Shown here: positions 63,373 through 64,000 of the stretch, in pieces | Layout of the letters: every line of letters starts with the position of its first letter | How positions within the stretch are numbered: the first letter of the stretch is position 1 | DNA from: Syntrophotalea carbinolica DSM 2380 | Lineage (GTDB): Bacteria > Desulfobacterota > Desulfuromonadia > Desulfuromonadales > Syntrophotaleaceae | Assembly (NCBI RefSeq): GCF_000012885.1 | Contig: NC_007498.2 | Coordinates: 3,318,001 to 3,382,000, forward strand | DNA: 64,000 nt | Reading direction: 5' to 3' | The notes under the pieces: model-generated | The model's database searches: none | What the model was told of the DNA's origin: nothing | Seen by the model: only the letters and a program-made list of their open reading frames with translations | Translations under genes and position numbers: made by a program

Positions 63373-64000
63373 CACATTCCCCGCTGCTCGTCACGAAGAC
63401 GGCGACGACGCTCGCCATCGCGCCACAGAGCATGCGACGCGATAGCTGCATCCGGTTGCAGATCCGGCAACAGCGCAGGCCAGCGCTCACGAGGGGGTGA
63501 CAAGGGTGCCGCCCCGACGGTCGACACGCTGGCGCGTAATGAGTCTTCCTCCAACGTGCATAATGGCTCCGTAGCGACTTCCGGAACCGGGCCCGACGCC
63601 CAAGCCCCCTTCACCTCGGCATCCGTCCGAATGGCTTGCGCATCCTTCGCCGGGTCCGCTTCAGACGATTGCAGGCGCACCTGCTGTTGCGTAATCCGGG
63701 GATCGGCCGACGCCTTTACCCCCTGTCCCGCCCCTATATCGTAACCGGGAACAACCGGTATAGATTGCGTCCGCACCCCAACGCTTGCCGAGGGATATTT
63801 CAACACCGTCTGCAGGTCATGCCGCCATGACCGGTCGGTTAATTCTGCCTCCCGTTGCACAACAGGCGATGATTCAGGAGGCGTGGGACTCGGATCAGAA
63901 TTCTCAGGAGGCTGTCGCCGGGGCGGAACCATGGGCTTTGCAGCCTGTGGAAGATGCGCAACCACCTTTTGAATAAAAAGCGGTTCTTTCTCTTTCGGCC
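63372..64000 (-). CDS. Pro-rich protein of the injection locus (5'-truncated by window edge)
   Basis: The frame is open to the right edge, so the GTG at 63965 need not be the start. At least 209 residues: a low-complexity Pro/Ser/Glu-rich stretch (PPRRQPPENSDPSPTPPESS), then a more ordered C-terminus with a basic tail. No family is recognised. It overlaps the LysM adaptor by the stop codon and so belongs to the same operon. A linker or chaperone role would be a guess. Confidence 0.6.
   Translation of the reverse strand, partial: PKEKEPLFIQKVVAHLPQAAKPMVPPRRQPPENSDPSPTPPESSPVVQREAELTDRSWRHDLQTVLKYPSASVGVRTQSIPVVPGYDIGAGQGVKASADPRITQQQVRLQSSEADPAKDAQAIRTDAEVKGAWASGPVPEVATEPLCTLEEDSLRASVSTVGAAPLSPPRERWPALLPDLQPDAAIASHALWRDGERRRRLRDEQRGM

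Noticed and set aside
62692-63744. 350-codon plus-strand frame
   Set aside because: Shadow of the LysM adaptor and Pro-rich genes.

Overview
The window reads as a chromosomal segment of an anaerobic, fermentative or syntrophic deltaproteobacterium of the Desulfuromonadia (Pelobacter/Syntrophotalea- or Geobacter-like). This assignment is inferred from gene content: an acetaldehyde/ethanol pathway with a tungsten-type aldehyde oxidoreductase, NrfHA, Hcp, FprA, many sigma-54 elements and PAS-rich signalling. No rRNA or tRNA gene was seen.

Layout. 1-8.5 kb: the 3' part of rtcR, an ArsR regulator with a tiny Cys/His-rich protein, a tyrosine phosphatase/YiiX hydrolase fusion with a glycosyltransferase, an OsmC protein, a YdjM membrane protein and a SprT-like metallopeptidase. 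8.5-24 kb: a fermentation island with an outer-membrane channel, two tandem iron alcohol dehydrogenases, an NtrC-type regulator, phosphotransacetylase, CoA-acylating aldehyde dehydrogenase, a small IS3-OrfA-like HTH protein, a butyrate/acetate-type kinase, an aldehyde:ferredoxin oxidoreductase and a five-PAS histidine kinase. I find sigma-54 (-24/-12) promoters before pta, before the kinase and before the oxidoreductase, which links the island to the NtrC-type regulator. Alcohols would be converted via aldehyde to acyl-CoA, acyl-phosphate and acid, with ATP formed at the kinase step, or directly to acid by the tungsten enzyme.

24-33.5 kb: a thioesterase, a split YeeE/YedE sulfur-transport pair, a pyruvate/indolepyruvate decarboxylase, a lipid acyltransferase with a GT4 glycosyltransferase, YheU, a fused 5'-3' exonuclease-RNase HI and a GNAT enzyme. 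33.5-50 kb: a nitrogen/nitrosative-stress region with NrfA (unusual first haem motif), NrfH, a cupin, a MoaD-like protein, FprA, Hcp, a PAS protein and a fused NirBD. It is interrupted by a TetR-controlled tripartite efflux operon. A class-C-like group II intron remnant lies just behind the nrfA terminator. An exact 20-bp block plus an FNR-type palindrome is shared by the cupin and nirBD promoters. 50-54.7 kb: housekeeping genes (parvulin, methyltransferase, Cys-rich protein, YchJ, radical SAM/SPASM maturase).

54.9-64 kb: the 3' half of a leftward operon for a phage-tail-like contractile injection system (LysM/tube-baseplate adaptor, VgrG-like spike, PAAR-like tip, gp25, J-type baseplate protein with a beta-propeller-like extension, tail protein I). 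It is followed at close spacing by three membrane-associated proteins of unknown function. Sheath, tube and ATPase genes would lie beyond the right edge. This membrane-coupled injection locus and the sigma-54 fermentation regulon are the most interesting systems here.
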